55,105 bases of DNA, taken from assembly GCA_002286855.1 (NCBI GenBank), contig NRSV01000013.1:483224-538328 (forward strand), written 5' to 3'. This stretch comes from Bipolaris cookei. Lineage: Eukaryota > Ascomycota > Dothideomycetes > Pleosporales > Pleosporaceae. The position numbers and the translations under genes are program-made. Position 1 is the first letter of the stretch; each line of letters starts with the position of its first letter. Shown here piece after piece: positions 27,943 to 38,700 of the stretch. Below the pieces are notes generated by a model. The model worked only from the letters and a program-made list of their open reading frames with translations. It searched no databases and had not been told where the DNA came from.

Positions 27943-28683
27943 GATGTGCTCTGTAGAAACTGTAGTGTTGTCGCTTTTTTAAAAGATGAAAATTTGGAAA
28001 TCTTTCACAAAACGGGTGTTCAATACTCAGAATTCGACAACGGCGCTATGTTAGGTTAACGAGAAACTATGAATATGCCTTGCAGCCTTGCCTTAGTCGT
28101 GGATTTCGTTCTAGACGCCCGACCCCTCTTTTAAAAACAATCTCAACTGACTTCTGCAGCTTACCGGCTTCTACGCGCGCCACTTCGTGTATTTCTTGGC
28201 ACGTGCATTTCATCGATGGAGATAAGGTGTTCAGCTGGAATATTCGTTTGCAGGACTCAGCCCAGCTGGCGTCGGTGCTAGGACACAACACTATCAAGAT
28301 CTAGGATGTGATGAGTTGCATGTATCTGCAGGCCCCTGAGAGCCATAGAGCCATTAGGTTAACTCAATCGCTGAATATGGCTCCAACAGAGCTCGGATCA
28401 AAGTGGATAAGACTACTGCGAAGTCGCCGTGCCGTAAGAGCTTCGGGTATGAGGCTCTGAGCGCTGCTCGGCTGAGCCCGCAGAACCCAGGTGACATGGT
28501 TAGACCGGACTTCATGAGCCTTATTGCGAAACCATTGAGGAACCACTTGAAGGACCCCGCATTTGGGTTACAAGGTGATATGTAATATAACCACACTTAA
28601 CTACATTTTTTTTAAAAAAAAACTACTCGTCTAGAACGCGAGTAAACCCCCACACGTGGGCGCGTTCTTGCGCATCCACCACC
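27943..28683. other. Intergenic, no gene recognised
   Basis: Short open frames occur on both strands (for example minus 28067-28297), but none has a recognisable motif. Confidence 0.4.
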
Positions 28684-28698
28684 AAAAAAGACAAAAAA
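28684..28698 (-). terminator. RNA polymerase III terminator of the tRNA gene
   Basis: Two runs of six T on the minus strand (28693-28698 and 28684-28689), starting 8 bp after the tRNA 3' end. Confidence 0.75.
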
Positions 28699-28705
28699 TG
28701 GAAAG

Positions 28706-28787
28706 CTCTCCAGCGGGGAATTGAACCCCGGTCTCCCGCGCATTGTCAATTGACAAGCGGAAATACTGACCACTATACTACTGAAGA
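28706..28787 (-). tRNA. tRNA-Asp (anticodon GTC) with a 10-nt intron
   Basis: On the minus strand the acceptor arms TCTTCAG and CTGGAGA pair over 7 bp with one G-T pair. The D arm has GTATAGTGGTCAGTAT (A box), the anticodon stem is TCCGC/GCGGG, and the T arm is CGGGG-TTCAATT-CCCCG (B box). The discriminator is G. The anticodon GTC is followed by A37 and then ten extra bases (ATTGACAATG) at the canonical intron site, before C38. The rest matches eukaryotic tRNA-Asp closely. A pol III terminator follows. It lies 73 bp from a pogo element. Confidence 0.9.
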
Positions 28788-28860
28788 TAGAATCTTGGCA
28801 TATATTAATCAAGCTGTGATTGCTGATTGATGGTCGTTAGATTATCTTAAAAAATATATA

Positions 28861-28907
28861 ACGTAAAATATTACCGAGAGGGCCACTTTTTCTTGGCATT
28901 GCGAACT
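28861..28907 (+). repeat. Left terminal inverted repeat of element B (one unit lost)
   Basis: 47 bp matching the right end except for the loss of one 16-17 bp subrepeat and scattered changes. Confidence 0.8.
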
Positions 28908-28923
28908 TCATATACAAAACACT

Positions 28924-30706
28924 ATGCATCAACAACATAAGGATTTTCTAACTCAACTAGAAGGCAGAATTATTCTAGCTCTTCAGACCTTTCGTACAGG
29001 CCAGTTTAAGACTATGCGATGCGCTGCTGCTGCCTATAATAGACCTTTTCGGCACCTTTCTGATCGGCTTAACAAAATTACTTTTTGGCCTCAAGTAACC
29101 CCAAACTGCCGCGAGCTTACTATAGCTAAAGAGCAGACAATCTCACGGTATATTGTTTACCTAGAATCGCGAGGAATTGCCCCCCAACTATGTTACCCCA
29201 AACTGCCGCGAGCTTACTATAGCTAAAGAGCAGACAATCTCACGGTATATTGTTTACCTAGAATCGCGAGGAATTGCCCCCCAACTATGTGAGGTAGCAG
29301 ATATGGCAGAGAAACTACTGCGCGTACGAGGTGGTCAGCTTTTGGTCAAGAACTAACCAAAGCAATTCGTATCACGTTCAGACGAGCTCAGAACAGCCTT
29401 CAATAGGGAAAATGACCGCCATAGAATACAGCAAGAGGATCCAGAGGGTATTAAAGTGTGGTTCGAGCTCATACGAGAGACAATTGAGAAGTATGGGGTA
29501 TCTTCAGATTACATCCATAACTTTGATGAAACTGGCTTTCAGATGGGTGTAATTGGATCAATTAAGGTTGTCACAGGTTCAGAACGTCGTACGAGACCTA
29601 CTCTTGTTCAGCCAGGCAATCGCGAGTGGGTTACTGTCATCCAGAGCCTCTGCGATGCGGGATACGCTACCCCACCATTCATTATCTACAAGGGACGCGT
29701 CCACATCTCTGCTTGGTACGAAGAAGCAGGTATACCGTACGATTGGAAGCTCTCAGTATCAGAGAATGGCTGGACGAACAATGAGCTTGGTCTGGCATGG
29801 TTGAAGCACTTTGATGAGTACACAAAGACGCGTCAGGTGGGGTCGTATAGGCTGCTCATCCTTGACGGCCATGAGAGCCACCTTAACCAAGAATTTAAGG
29901 ATTACTGCCTCGTACGAAAGATCCTTACCCTCTGTATGCCTGCTCATTCATCGCACATACTTCAGCCACTTGACGTTGTCTGCTTTTCGCCTCTTAAGCA
30001 GAAGTACTCTCAACGCGTACGAGACTTGGCACGCCACCATATCTGGCATATTGACAAGGAGCGCTTCCTTCCAGCCTTTCGAGACGCGTTTTTTGACGTG
30101 TTTACATCCGACAATTGCAAGAAGGCCTTTGAGGCAGTAGGGCTAGTCCCTATCGACGCGCAGAGAGTCATTGATCGTCTTGACGTACGTCTTCACACCC
30201 CGCCACAGCAAGGCCAGCTAGAAACACCCTGGCAGTCTAAAACACCTAGTAATTCGTACGAATTTGGGTCACAGTCAAAGCTTGTAAGAGATTCTATCGT
30301 ACGATCGCCAACTACTGCACAAGAAGGCTTTTCAAAGCTTATCAAAGGGGCTGAGGAGATGCTACATGAGAATGTGCTCATGAAGGCCCGCGTACGAGAG
30401 CTTGAAGAGCAATTAGCAGCAGTGACAAAGCGCCAGGGGCGCAAAAGGAAGCGAATTCAGACAGGTGGGACACTAGACTTTGGTGTAGGGGCATCGCAGG
30501 TAGCTGAAAGTAGTTCTACCAGTCGTACGACATCAAAGAAGGCACGTGGTGGGGGTAGTCAAGAAAGGGCTCTACCAGGTCAACGGCACTGTAGAACCTG
30601 TGGGAGAGCAGGCCATAACGCTCGTACGTGCCAAAAAGATGTAGAAGAAGATTCTCTTTCAGATACAAGTGAGTCGTACGAAGCATCTATAGCTAGTGTA
30701 GAGTAA
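28924..30706 (+). pseudogene. Pogo-type transposase broken by a 97-bp duplication and a stop
   Basis: ATG 28924 opens the HTH region (GQFKTMRCAAAAYNRP). A tandem duplication (29098-29194 and 29195-29291) shifts the frame by one. The second copy is in register with the rest. TAA at 29354-29356 replaces the Trp found in element A. From about 29357 the frame is open to 30706, with all three catalytic Asp visible: NFDETGF, LDGHESH and LQPLDVVCFSPLK. A coiled segment follows and then a CCHC zinc knuckle (CRTCGRAGHNARTC). The catalytic half (416 codons from 29456) is intact but lacks the DNA-binding half. Confidence 0.88.
29098..29291 (+). repeat. 97-bp tandem duplication inside transposase B
   Basis: The two copies agree at all but the last position. 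97 is not a multiple of three, so the duplication itself causes the frameshift. Near-identity means it is young. Confidence 0.9.
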
Positions 30707-30723
30707 TTCAAGTTTTCGTACAT

Positions 30724-30789
30724 AAAGTTCGCGATGCCAAGAAAAAGTGGCACACTCGGTGATGTGGCACTCTCGGTGATAGAATACGT
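30724..30789 (-). repeat. Right terminal inverted repeat of element B
   Basis: 66 bp read from 30789 inward. It contains two subrepeats and the inner block shared with the left end and with element A. Confidence 0.8.
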
Positions 30790-30807
30790 TAATCAAGGTG
30801 AGCACTA

Positions 30808-30882
30808 ACGTGTTTTATCAGTAAGCGGCCCACATCAGTAAGTGGCCCACCCCACCAAACTTGACGCGACGCTCTACGCAAT
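30808..30882 (+). repeat. Left terminal inverted repeat of element D
   Basis: 75 bp, one mismatch (position 64 from the end) with the right repeat. Confidence 0.9.
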
Positions 30883-30889
30883 CACTATA

Positions 30890-32527
30890 ATGCCACGACA
30901 ACAACGCTCTATACAGACCTCTCGTGAAGCTAGAGTACTTCTAGCATCTCGTGCGCTTCAAGAGAAACGTGTAACAAACCAGCGTCAGGCTGCCATGCTA
31001 TACGACGCTCCACGAACGACGCTCCGACGACGCCTCCGCGGTACCCAGCCACGATCAGAGACAGCCTCTGTCAATCGCAAGCTATCGCCTATTGAAGAGC
31101 AGTCTCTTGTACAATGGATCCTAGAGCTTGACCGACGTGGTTTTCCACCCCATATCATCGACGTACGACGAATGGCAGACGCGTTACTCGCTGCGCGTGG
31201 CCAGAATCCACCTCCACTACCTGTTGGCAAATGTTGGGTGTCGCGCTTTATCCAAGGCCAGCCAGAGCTCCAGACAAAGTGGACTAGATGATTGCATAGT
31301 CAGCGCGCCTCCTACGAGGATCCTACTATAATCGCAGCGTGGTTTAAGCTAGTAGAGGAGACGCGCCAGACGTACGGCGTCCTTGACCAGGATATCTACA
31401 ACTTTGACGAGACTGGATTCGCGATGGGCGTTGCTGCAACGTCAAAAGTAGTCACTAGTGCCGATAGAGTTGGCAGAGCAGTCGTCGTCCAGCCAGGTAA
31501 TCGCGAGTGGGTGACAGTGATCGAGTGCATTAACGCGTCTGGCTGGTGTCTTCCACCATTCATAATACTGCGTGGTAAAGTCCACCAGTCTAACTGGTAC
31601 AACGAGCTCCCACTTAACTGGACAATCGCCGTCTCAGACAACGGTTGGACGACAGACGAGCTTGGTGTAGAGTGGGTGAAGCACTTCAACCAGCATACAG
31701 CCGCTCGTACAGCTGGAGTCTATCGTCTTCTTATACTAGACGGCCATAGCAGCCACGCCACGCCAGAGTTTGATCAGTACTGCACTGAGAATAAGATTAT
31801 CACTCTCTGTATGCCGCCTCACACGTCGCACCTCCTCCAGCCTCTTGACGTAAGCTGCTACTCTCCACTAAAGCGCGCGTACGGACGCGAGGTCGAGGAG
31901 CTCGCCCGCCACGGCGTCTACCATGTTGATAAAACAGACTTCCTCTTAGCCTATACACGGATCCGGCCGACTATATTCACGCAGCAGAATATTCAGGCAG
32001 GCTTTCAGGCGACAGGGCTTGTCCCTCTTTGTCCAGATCGCGTCCTGTCATCGCTAACTGTTATCCAGACGCCGTCTCCACCTCCAATAGCTATAGATAA
32101 TAATATTACAGCACAGGCAGCAGCACAGACAGAAACACCACATACAGTAGCAGAGCTTCAGCAGCAAGTACGCTATCTCCAAGAGCGACTGCGCCGGCAA
32201 CCAGAGAGTCCAACAAGTATTGCAATACGCCAGCTTGCTAAAAGCGCTCAGCTTGCAATGCAATCAGCGACGATACTTGCAGAGGAGAATAAGAAGCTAC
32301 GTGAAGAAAATCAGCGTCAGCGATAGAAGCAGGATCAGCAGCGTCAATATATTGCTTCTGGTGGAGCTCTTCAGGTGCAACAGGCTCAGCAGCTTGCTGC
32401 AGAGGCAGAAAGGGTGGTTGTAGAGGCTGAACAGGGTGAGAGTAGTCAGCGACGTCAGCGCGCGCCGCCGACGTGCACAAAGTGCCACGTTCAAGGTCAC
32501 ACAAGAACTCAGTGTAGAGCTAGATAA
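30890..32527 (+). pseudogene. Pogo-type transposase with two in-frame stops
   Basis: From ATG 30890 to TAA 32525-32527 the frame is 546 codons long, with TGA at 31289-31291 and TAG at 32324-32326 but no frameshift. It has an HTH (NQRQAAMLYDAPRTTL), a CENP-B-like domain, catalytic Asp in YNFDETGF, LDGHSSH and LQPLDVSCYSPLK, and a C-terminal CCHC knuckle (CTKCHVQGHTRTQC) after a Gln-rich coil. Both stops can arise by single C to T changes (CGA to TGA, CAG to TAG). Only two substitutions separate this copy from an open frame. Confidence 0.9.
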
Positions 32528-32578
32528 CAAATTATATTTTCTAAGTTTTATCTTATTTTATTGCGGCGTTGCGGCTCA

Positions 32579-32653
32579 ATTGCGTAGAGAGTCGCGTCAA
32601 GTTTGGTGGGGTGGGCCACTTACTGATGTGGGCCGCTTACTGATAAAACACGT
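32579..32653 (-). repeat. Right terminal inverted repeat of element D
   Basis: Partner of 30808-30882; TA duplication directly outside. Confidence 0.9.
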
Positions 32654-32810
32654 TATATCAGTATAAGCAACCATAGTAAGAAGATAACTACGTAGTAGCA
32701 GGTAGGCTGATCAAACAGCTCTTCAGCTCAAAGGTGGGAGTTGCGCCAAGAAGAGTTGCGCCGAAGCGCCGAGATTAGCGTCAGACAATACTTTTGAAAG
32801 GCACCTCCGC

Positions 32811-32923
32811 AGATTGTTTCATTTTAATTTCTATTTACTATTGTAGTTGTGTTGTAATAGTCATGTATGGTTGTGAAGTTGGAGAAGTCTTGGCATGGTG
32901 AACCACTCGCTATACAGAGACGT
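32811..32923 (+). mobile_element. Truncated right end related to element C
   Basis: This matches the 3' non-coding end of element C (TTTCTATTTACTATT..., then TTGGCATGGTGAACCACTCG) and ends ACGT before TA (32924-32925). Only one copy of the subrepeat remains. It has no transposase and no left end, so it is a decayed fragment. Confidence 0.7.
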
Positions 32924-32925
32924 TA

Positions 32926-33707
32926 TGAATAATCAAGATTTTCTTGAAACCAGCAGACCGTACCTTTCACAAACGATCGGCATTGAAAAACACCGAGTGT
33001 GGCCCGTGTTGAAAATTGAAGACAATCGCTCCCTTTTCCGTTGTTTTCTGTTCCTCCTGACCATTATTGCGAGAGCACCACAGTGTTGCAACTGCTCTCG
33101 ACAAAGCGCCGCCTAATCCGATTAGATGATATTGCAGGAGTTTTTTTTTCGGGCTGCGGATCAACTAACATGCATTCAGAAGTACACGCAACCTTGCTAC
33201 TGAGGTTTGGGTATGGACACAGCCACGCCACTGCTAAGCACTAACCCCAAGTGACAACACACGATGATCCGAGTGGTACGGAAACAAGCCATATCCATGA
33301 ACGTACCCAAATATGTACATCAACGCCTTCGTAACGTTATCTTCATCCAGTCATTTGAAAACACGATACGAATTTTAGTGGGGTAGAGCCATGGTATCAT
33401 GACATGACGCCCAAAAGGGCCATTGCAATTCTATCAAAACGGCAGAGCAGGCGCAATCATTAGCAAAAGAGACTTTTGCCTTTACTCCGTTTCGCGCATT
33501 ACCAAACTCCCCTGTAGTTCCCCAACAATTTCAAAGAGGTCTGGGATCTTGCAGCGGCATCGCCTTCAAGGCTCATGACGGAAGTGGGTCAGCGCTGACG
33601 CTTACTATTCTGAAATACGAGCCGCCGCGCGGAACAGATTTCAAATGATACGAATTAATCTTTTGTTATAACCTTCAACTGTTCGCTGCTACGATACTCG
33701 AGCAACA
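32926..33707. other. Intergenic, boundary between repeats and core genes
   Basis: No gene was recognised. The right part should hold the promoter of the glycosyltransferase gene. Confidence 0.4.
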
Positions 33708-34802
33708 ATGTTGATCAAAGATAGGATATGGATTGCTTACGTGTGCATAGCCATCGGTCTGTTCTATACGGCATTTTTGGTGTTCAATAGCGGCAAGATA
33801 CAGTACACCACTTTGACGGACTGGCCACTGTTTGGAAGCAGCGATACAGCGCTTGGGAAGGAAGAAACCGATTCTTTGAGTTCATCTCCGGCACCTGAAT
33901 CGAACGACGCCACAACTCTGCCGACTTCTTCACAGGGCAGTCCGACACTCGCGATCGCGACTTTCCTGACCGGCCAAGCCAACGACGACACCTACTTCAA
34001 TCTGACTCGTCTGCTTGCGTATCAGTTATTGCAAGTGCCCGAGACGCGCATTGAAAACCCCGACATTGGCTTTGTTGTCCTCTGCGGCACCAAGCTGCCC
34101 GAAGCGAAACGCGAGATCCTCCGCAAAGACGGCGCAACCGTCATCCCGCTCGAAGACGTGACGTTACCATCATGGATCCACTCCTCTGAGCCACGATGGT
34201 CCGAGCAATTTACCAAGCTGCGCGTGTTCGAGCAAACCCAGTACTCGCGCGTACTCTACATGGACGCCGACTACATGATCATGCACCGCATGGACGAAAT
34301 ATTCCAAGAGCCCATAGTCGCACAGCTCACTCCCACACTCTTCATACGTAAGGAGGAAATCAAACAAGATGAAGGGCCACTACCGAAACAATGGCTCTTC
34401 GCCGGCCGCTCCGAGAACGGCGGACAAGGCGGCTTCGACCATTTTGTCCCACCCATACAAACCAACTACGCCAATGGCGGCTTTTTCATGGTAGCGCCGC
34501 AGCAGGAAATGTACGACCACCTCATAAACGTGATGCAGATTGGGGGCCGCTTCGACACGCAATATATGGAGCAGGACATGCTCAACTATGTTTTCCGCAG
34601 AGACGGGCCCATGCCTTGGCGCGAGCTGGATTGGAAGTGGAGTTCGAATTTTGCGAATCAGCGCGATGTGGATGGCGGGGTGCATGCGTTGCATGGCAAG
34701 TTTTGGGATGAAGGGCCGGATGCTGTGCGGAAGAAGTTTAGGGATCTAGTGTGGCAGATGGAGGAACGGGATGTTGAGAGGGAGAAGGTGGGGAAGGTGT
34801 GA
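33708..34802 (+). CDS. Family 8-type glycosyltransferase, Golgi type II membrane protein
   Basis: 364 residues, no intron. A short cytosolic N-terminus is followed by one membrane segment (about residues 8-27, IAYVCIAIGLFYTAFLVF) and a Ser/Pro-rich stem. The GT8/glycogenin-like fold comes next, from LAIATFLTG. The metal and nucleotide-sugar binding DxD is in YMDADYM near residue 186, and the second metal-ligand region is near LHGKFWDEG. The layout fits yeast and fungal Golgi N-acetylglucosaminyl- or glucosyl-transferases of the GNT1 type; donor and acceptor cannot be read from sequence. It is intact, with normal codon use, and marks the start of the conserved block. Confidence 0.88.
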   Translation: MLIKDRIWIAYVCIAIGLFYTAFLVFNSGKIQYTTLTDWPLFGSSDTALGKEETDSLSSSPAPESNDATTLPTSSQGSPTLAIATFLTGQANDDTYFNLTRLLAYQLLQVPETRIENPDIGFVVLCGTKLPEAKREILRKDGATVIPLEDVTLPSWIHSSEPRWSEQFTKLRVFEQTQYSRVLYMDADYMIMHRMDEIFQEPIVAQLTPTLFIRKEEIKQDEGPLPKQWLFAGRSENGGQGGFDHFVPPIQTNYANGGFFMVAPQQEMYDHLINVMQIGGRFDTQYMEQDMLNYVFRRDGPMPWRELDWKWSSNFANQRDVDGGVHALHGKFWDEGPDAVRKKFRDLVWQMEERDVEREKVGKV

Positions 34803-35702
34803 AGAGGTTTTATGTGTGATACCCATTTTGTAAAAATGTTAATAATGTTATAACAGTATTTATAGATGTTCGGTAAATGTATTCTTATTGATGTAACGTA
34901 ATGTAATGTGGTGTTTGGAGATGGTTAACAACGTAGTATAGAATTATTTGATAGCTTACAAAGACACGGGAAACAGGACTAGATACAAGCGATGTTGGCG
35001 TACTGTTTCATCTAATTTCTGGTCTCGGGAGGATTGCAATTGGTGTGGTGGGTCCCCGTCTATTAATGAATGGCTGACGATAAATTGATATCACTCTGGT
35101 GAATGGATTATAGAATGTTCCTTGGTCGGGATGTCTAGAAACACATTTAGCACAGATGTCTAAAATCATGTGCATTTACACGTTCATCCTGATATGGCTT
35201 GATACTACATCAATACATGTATGTTTGTATCCTAATGTAGATCACGTGACCTGGTGTTGAGTTGATGCGGATCGGGATGTGGGAACCCGATGCTCCGTCG
35301 GCAGCCGGTCCACGGGTTCGGTGAGTCTTGTCAGGCATCAGAGTGCTGAGGTCTTCTTAGACCTGAAACACACGACATGAAAACGTAGTCAAAGTCTTGC
35401 AGCACTCGGCATATGATTTTTCCGTGTAGATACATGTGAAATGAAGCAGAAGCATGGTGTCAAGCCCATTGATATCCCAATAGGCTACAGGGGTAGCTCG
35501 TGTCGTCTAAGCGGCAGCGGCGTTAGCGGGGCTAACTGGGAGTGATTATATCATGTAGTTGGTCCAAGCTTCCATGTCAAATGTGCAGTTCGCGCCGCGT
35601 CTGCCTTCAACCCCGGAATCCTCGCCGCCTTTGGACGTCTTGATCTGCCTCAACTCTGCCACACCAGAGTAAGGCAATCAGCACACTTACACAACCCAAT
35701 CG
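34803..35702. other. Intergenic, no gene recognised
   Basis: Contains the 3' end of the glycosyltransferase transcript and the promoter of the ABC transporter. No coding or repeat signal was recognised. Confidence 0.45.
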
Positions 35703-38700
35703 ATGCAGGTGCAACAACAACAGACGCCCTTTCTCCCCGCTGCCCGGCTTGCGCATGGCTACCTGACGGCCTCGAGGCTTGACCGACAGCCATTATGCGG
35801 TAATCCCGAGGGTTGGGGCCCAATCAGCCCCATACGATACGACTTCACCCCGTGTTTCCTCGATGTCTGGATAGCTGTCGTAGCCGTGTTTGGTGTGTTG
35901 GGAGGAGCGGGCGCGTTATGGTATCTATATAGGCATTGCTCACCGCAACCGGTGAAGCGCAACTGGCACTTTTACGCGAAATTGGTATGCTTCACCTTTT
36001 GTAAATATCAACGTCATGTTTTTTTTGACAGGTGCTGACACCCATCGTTCTAACAGACAACTATCGGAGCTCTCATTGGCACAACCGCTACTCAGGCAGC
36101 CCTCCAGATAGAATACTACAAACACGTCTGGGCAGGCGACTTTCGCTTCTGGACCACCATCGTGACCATTCTCTCCCTTACCGTCATCTTCCACATCCAA
36201 TATATCGAACATTGGAGATCGCGCAATCCAAACGGCGTCGTGCTCTTCTACTGGCTTCTCCTGCTTATCGCTTACGCTGTCAAGCTCCGCTCGCTCATTT
36301 CGCAACAAATCCACCGCGAGCATGTGGCATACTTTGCGGTCTTCTGCACTGGTGTTGGACTGGCAGCATTTTCCTTTGTCCTGGAATGGCTGGTGCCGAA
36401 GCGCATGAGCGATTATGATATGCTCGGGGATGACGATGAATGTCCATACGAATACGCCGACATCTTCTCGGTCTTGACCTTTGGTTGGATGACGCCCATG
36501 ATGAAGAGGGGTTACCAGACTTTCCTTACTCAGGATGATCTGTGGAATCTGCGAAAGCGCGACTCGACTCGACACACTGCATCCACCTTTGAAAAGGCCT
36601 GGGAGTATGAGATGTCGAAGAAGCACCCATCGCTCTGGCTCGCCTTGTTCCATTCTTTCAGTGGTCCATACTTCCGAGGAGCCCTCATCAAGACTATAAG
36701 TGATGTTTTGAACTTTGTTCAGCCCCAGTTACTCAGGCTGCTCATTACCTTTGTGGCCTCATACCGCACCGAAAGTCCCCAACCCGTCATCCGCGGTGCT
36801 GCTATTGCAATTGCCATGTTCGCTGTATCGGTCTCACAGACAGCTAGTCTCCATCAATATTTCCAACGCGCGTTTGAAACTGGCATGCGCATCAAGTCCT
36901 CTCTTACCGCTGCCATCTACTCGAAGTCGACCCGTCTGTCCAACGAAGGCCGAGCGGCGAAGTCTACTGGAGATATCGTCAACTACATGGCTGTGGACAC
37001 ACAGCGTCTTCAGGATCTTGCACAGTACGGTCAGCAGCTGTGGTCTGCTCCCTTCCAGATCGTCTTGTGCATGCTCTCGCTATATCAGCTGCTTGGCGTG
37101 AGCTGCTTCGCAGGAGTGGCGGCCATGTTCGTTATGATTCCCGTCAACGGCGTAATCGCACGATGGATGAAGACATTGCAGAAAGAGCAGATGAAGAACA
37201 AGGATTCGCGTACAAAGCTGATTTCGGAGATTCTCAACAACATGAAGTCTATCAAACTCTACGCCTGGACTACCGCCTTCGCTAGCCGGTTGAACGCCAT
37301 CCGAAACGACCAAGAACTCAAGACCCTCCGTAAGATTGGCGCCACTCAAGCCTTCTCGACCTTCACGTGGTCTACTACTCCCTTCCTTGTGTCTTGCTCC
37401 ACGTTCGGTGTTTTCGTTCTCACGCAAAACCGCGCCCTGACAACCGATATCGTGTTCCCTGCGCTTACACTCTTCAACCTTCTTACCTTTCCCTTAGCTA
37501 TTCTCCCCATGGTCATTACTGCCATTGTCGAGGCTAGCGTTGCGGTGAGTCGTATTACTGGCTTCTTGACTGCCGACGAGTTACAAGAGGACGCCGTTAT
37601 CCGCGAGGATGCAGTGACTGAGTTGGGAGATGAGTCAGTCCGCATTCGTGATGCTAGCTTCACTTGGGACAAGAACGCTGAACGCCGGACTTTGCATGAT
37701 ATCAACTTTGCTGCGCACAAAGGCGAGCTCACATGTATTGTTGGTCGCGTTGGTGCGGGCAAGTCTTCACTTCTCCAAGCAGTACTTGGTGATTTGTGGA
37801 AGATTCATGGAGAGGTTGTGCTGAGGGGAAAGACGGCCTATGTACCTCAGTCGGCTTGGGTCATGAATGCGTCTGTTAGAGAGAACATTGTCTTTGGTCA
37901 CCGTTGGGACCCTCAATTCTACGAGAAGACTGTTAACGCTTGTGCCTTGCGCGATGACTTTGCATCTCTGCCTGATGGCGACCAGACCGAAGTTGGCGAA
38001 CGCGGCATCTCCTTGTCAGGTGGACAAAAGGCTCGTCTCACCTTGGCTCGTGCTGTCTATGCCCGCGCAGACATCTACTTGCTTGACGATTGTCTATCTG
38101 CTGTCGATCAACATGTAGCAAGACATCTCATCAACAACGTGCTCGGACCCAAAGGGTTGCTCGCAGGGAAGACCAGAATTCTCGCGACCAACTCCATCCC
38201 AGTACTCATGGAAGCTGAAATGATCCTGCTGCTGCGTGAGGGCAGAATTCTCGAGAGGGGTAGCTACGGTCAGCTGATGGCAATGAAGGGTGAAATTGCC
38301 CAACTGATCAAGACATCTCAGAACGAAGACCAAGGAGAAGACGACAGCACTCGCATGTCGGACAGCATCATGAGCGACGCAGAGAGCACCGTCTATGGTG
38401 GCACCCCCCCTGGCGAAGACGATGAAGAAGACCAAGCTGAAGCCGAAGCAGCCCAGGAAGGCGGTGCGCATCTTGCTCCTTTGAGAGTTGGAGGTGGCAC
38501 AGCCCGCAAGTCAAGCTTCAATACCCTCCGTCGTGCCAGTACTGCAAGCTTCAAGGGGCCTCGTGGCAAGGTTACTGATGAAGAGGGTGCGCCGCTGAAG
38601 AGCAAGCAAACAAAGGAATTCCAGGAGCAAGGCAAAGTCAAATGGGCCGTTTATGGCGAGTACGCAAAGACGAGTAATCTTGTAGCTGTCGGTATCTATC

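Larger units (their letters stand above)
28861..30789 (+). mobile_element. Pogo/Fot1-type transposon B
   Basis: A 1,929-bp element flanked by TA at 28859-28860 and 30790-30791. The ends begin ACGTA, with imperfect inverted repeats that share the inner block CTTTTTCTTGGCAT(C/T)GCGAACT with element A. The right end has the tandem doublet (ACCGAGAGTGCCAC and ACCGAGTGTGCCAC); the left end keeps only one unit. One transposase gene, full length but broken, fills the interior. Confidence 0.9.
30808..32653 (+). mobile_element. Pogo/Fot1-type transposon D
   Basis: A 1,846-bp element flanked by TA at 30806-30807 and 32654-32655. Inverted repeats of 75 bp with one mismatch begin ACGTGTTTT. Each contains a tandem doublet, ATCAGTAAGCGGCCCAC then ATCAGTAAGTGGCCCAC. 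It lies only 14 bp (between target duplications) from element B, in the same orientation. It holds one transposase gene with two nonsense codons. Confidence 0.92.
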
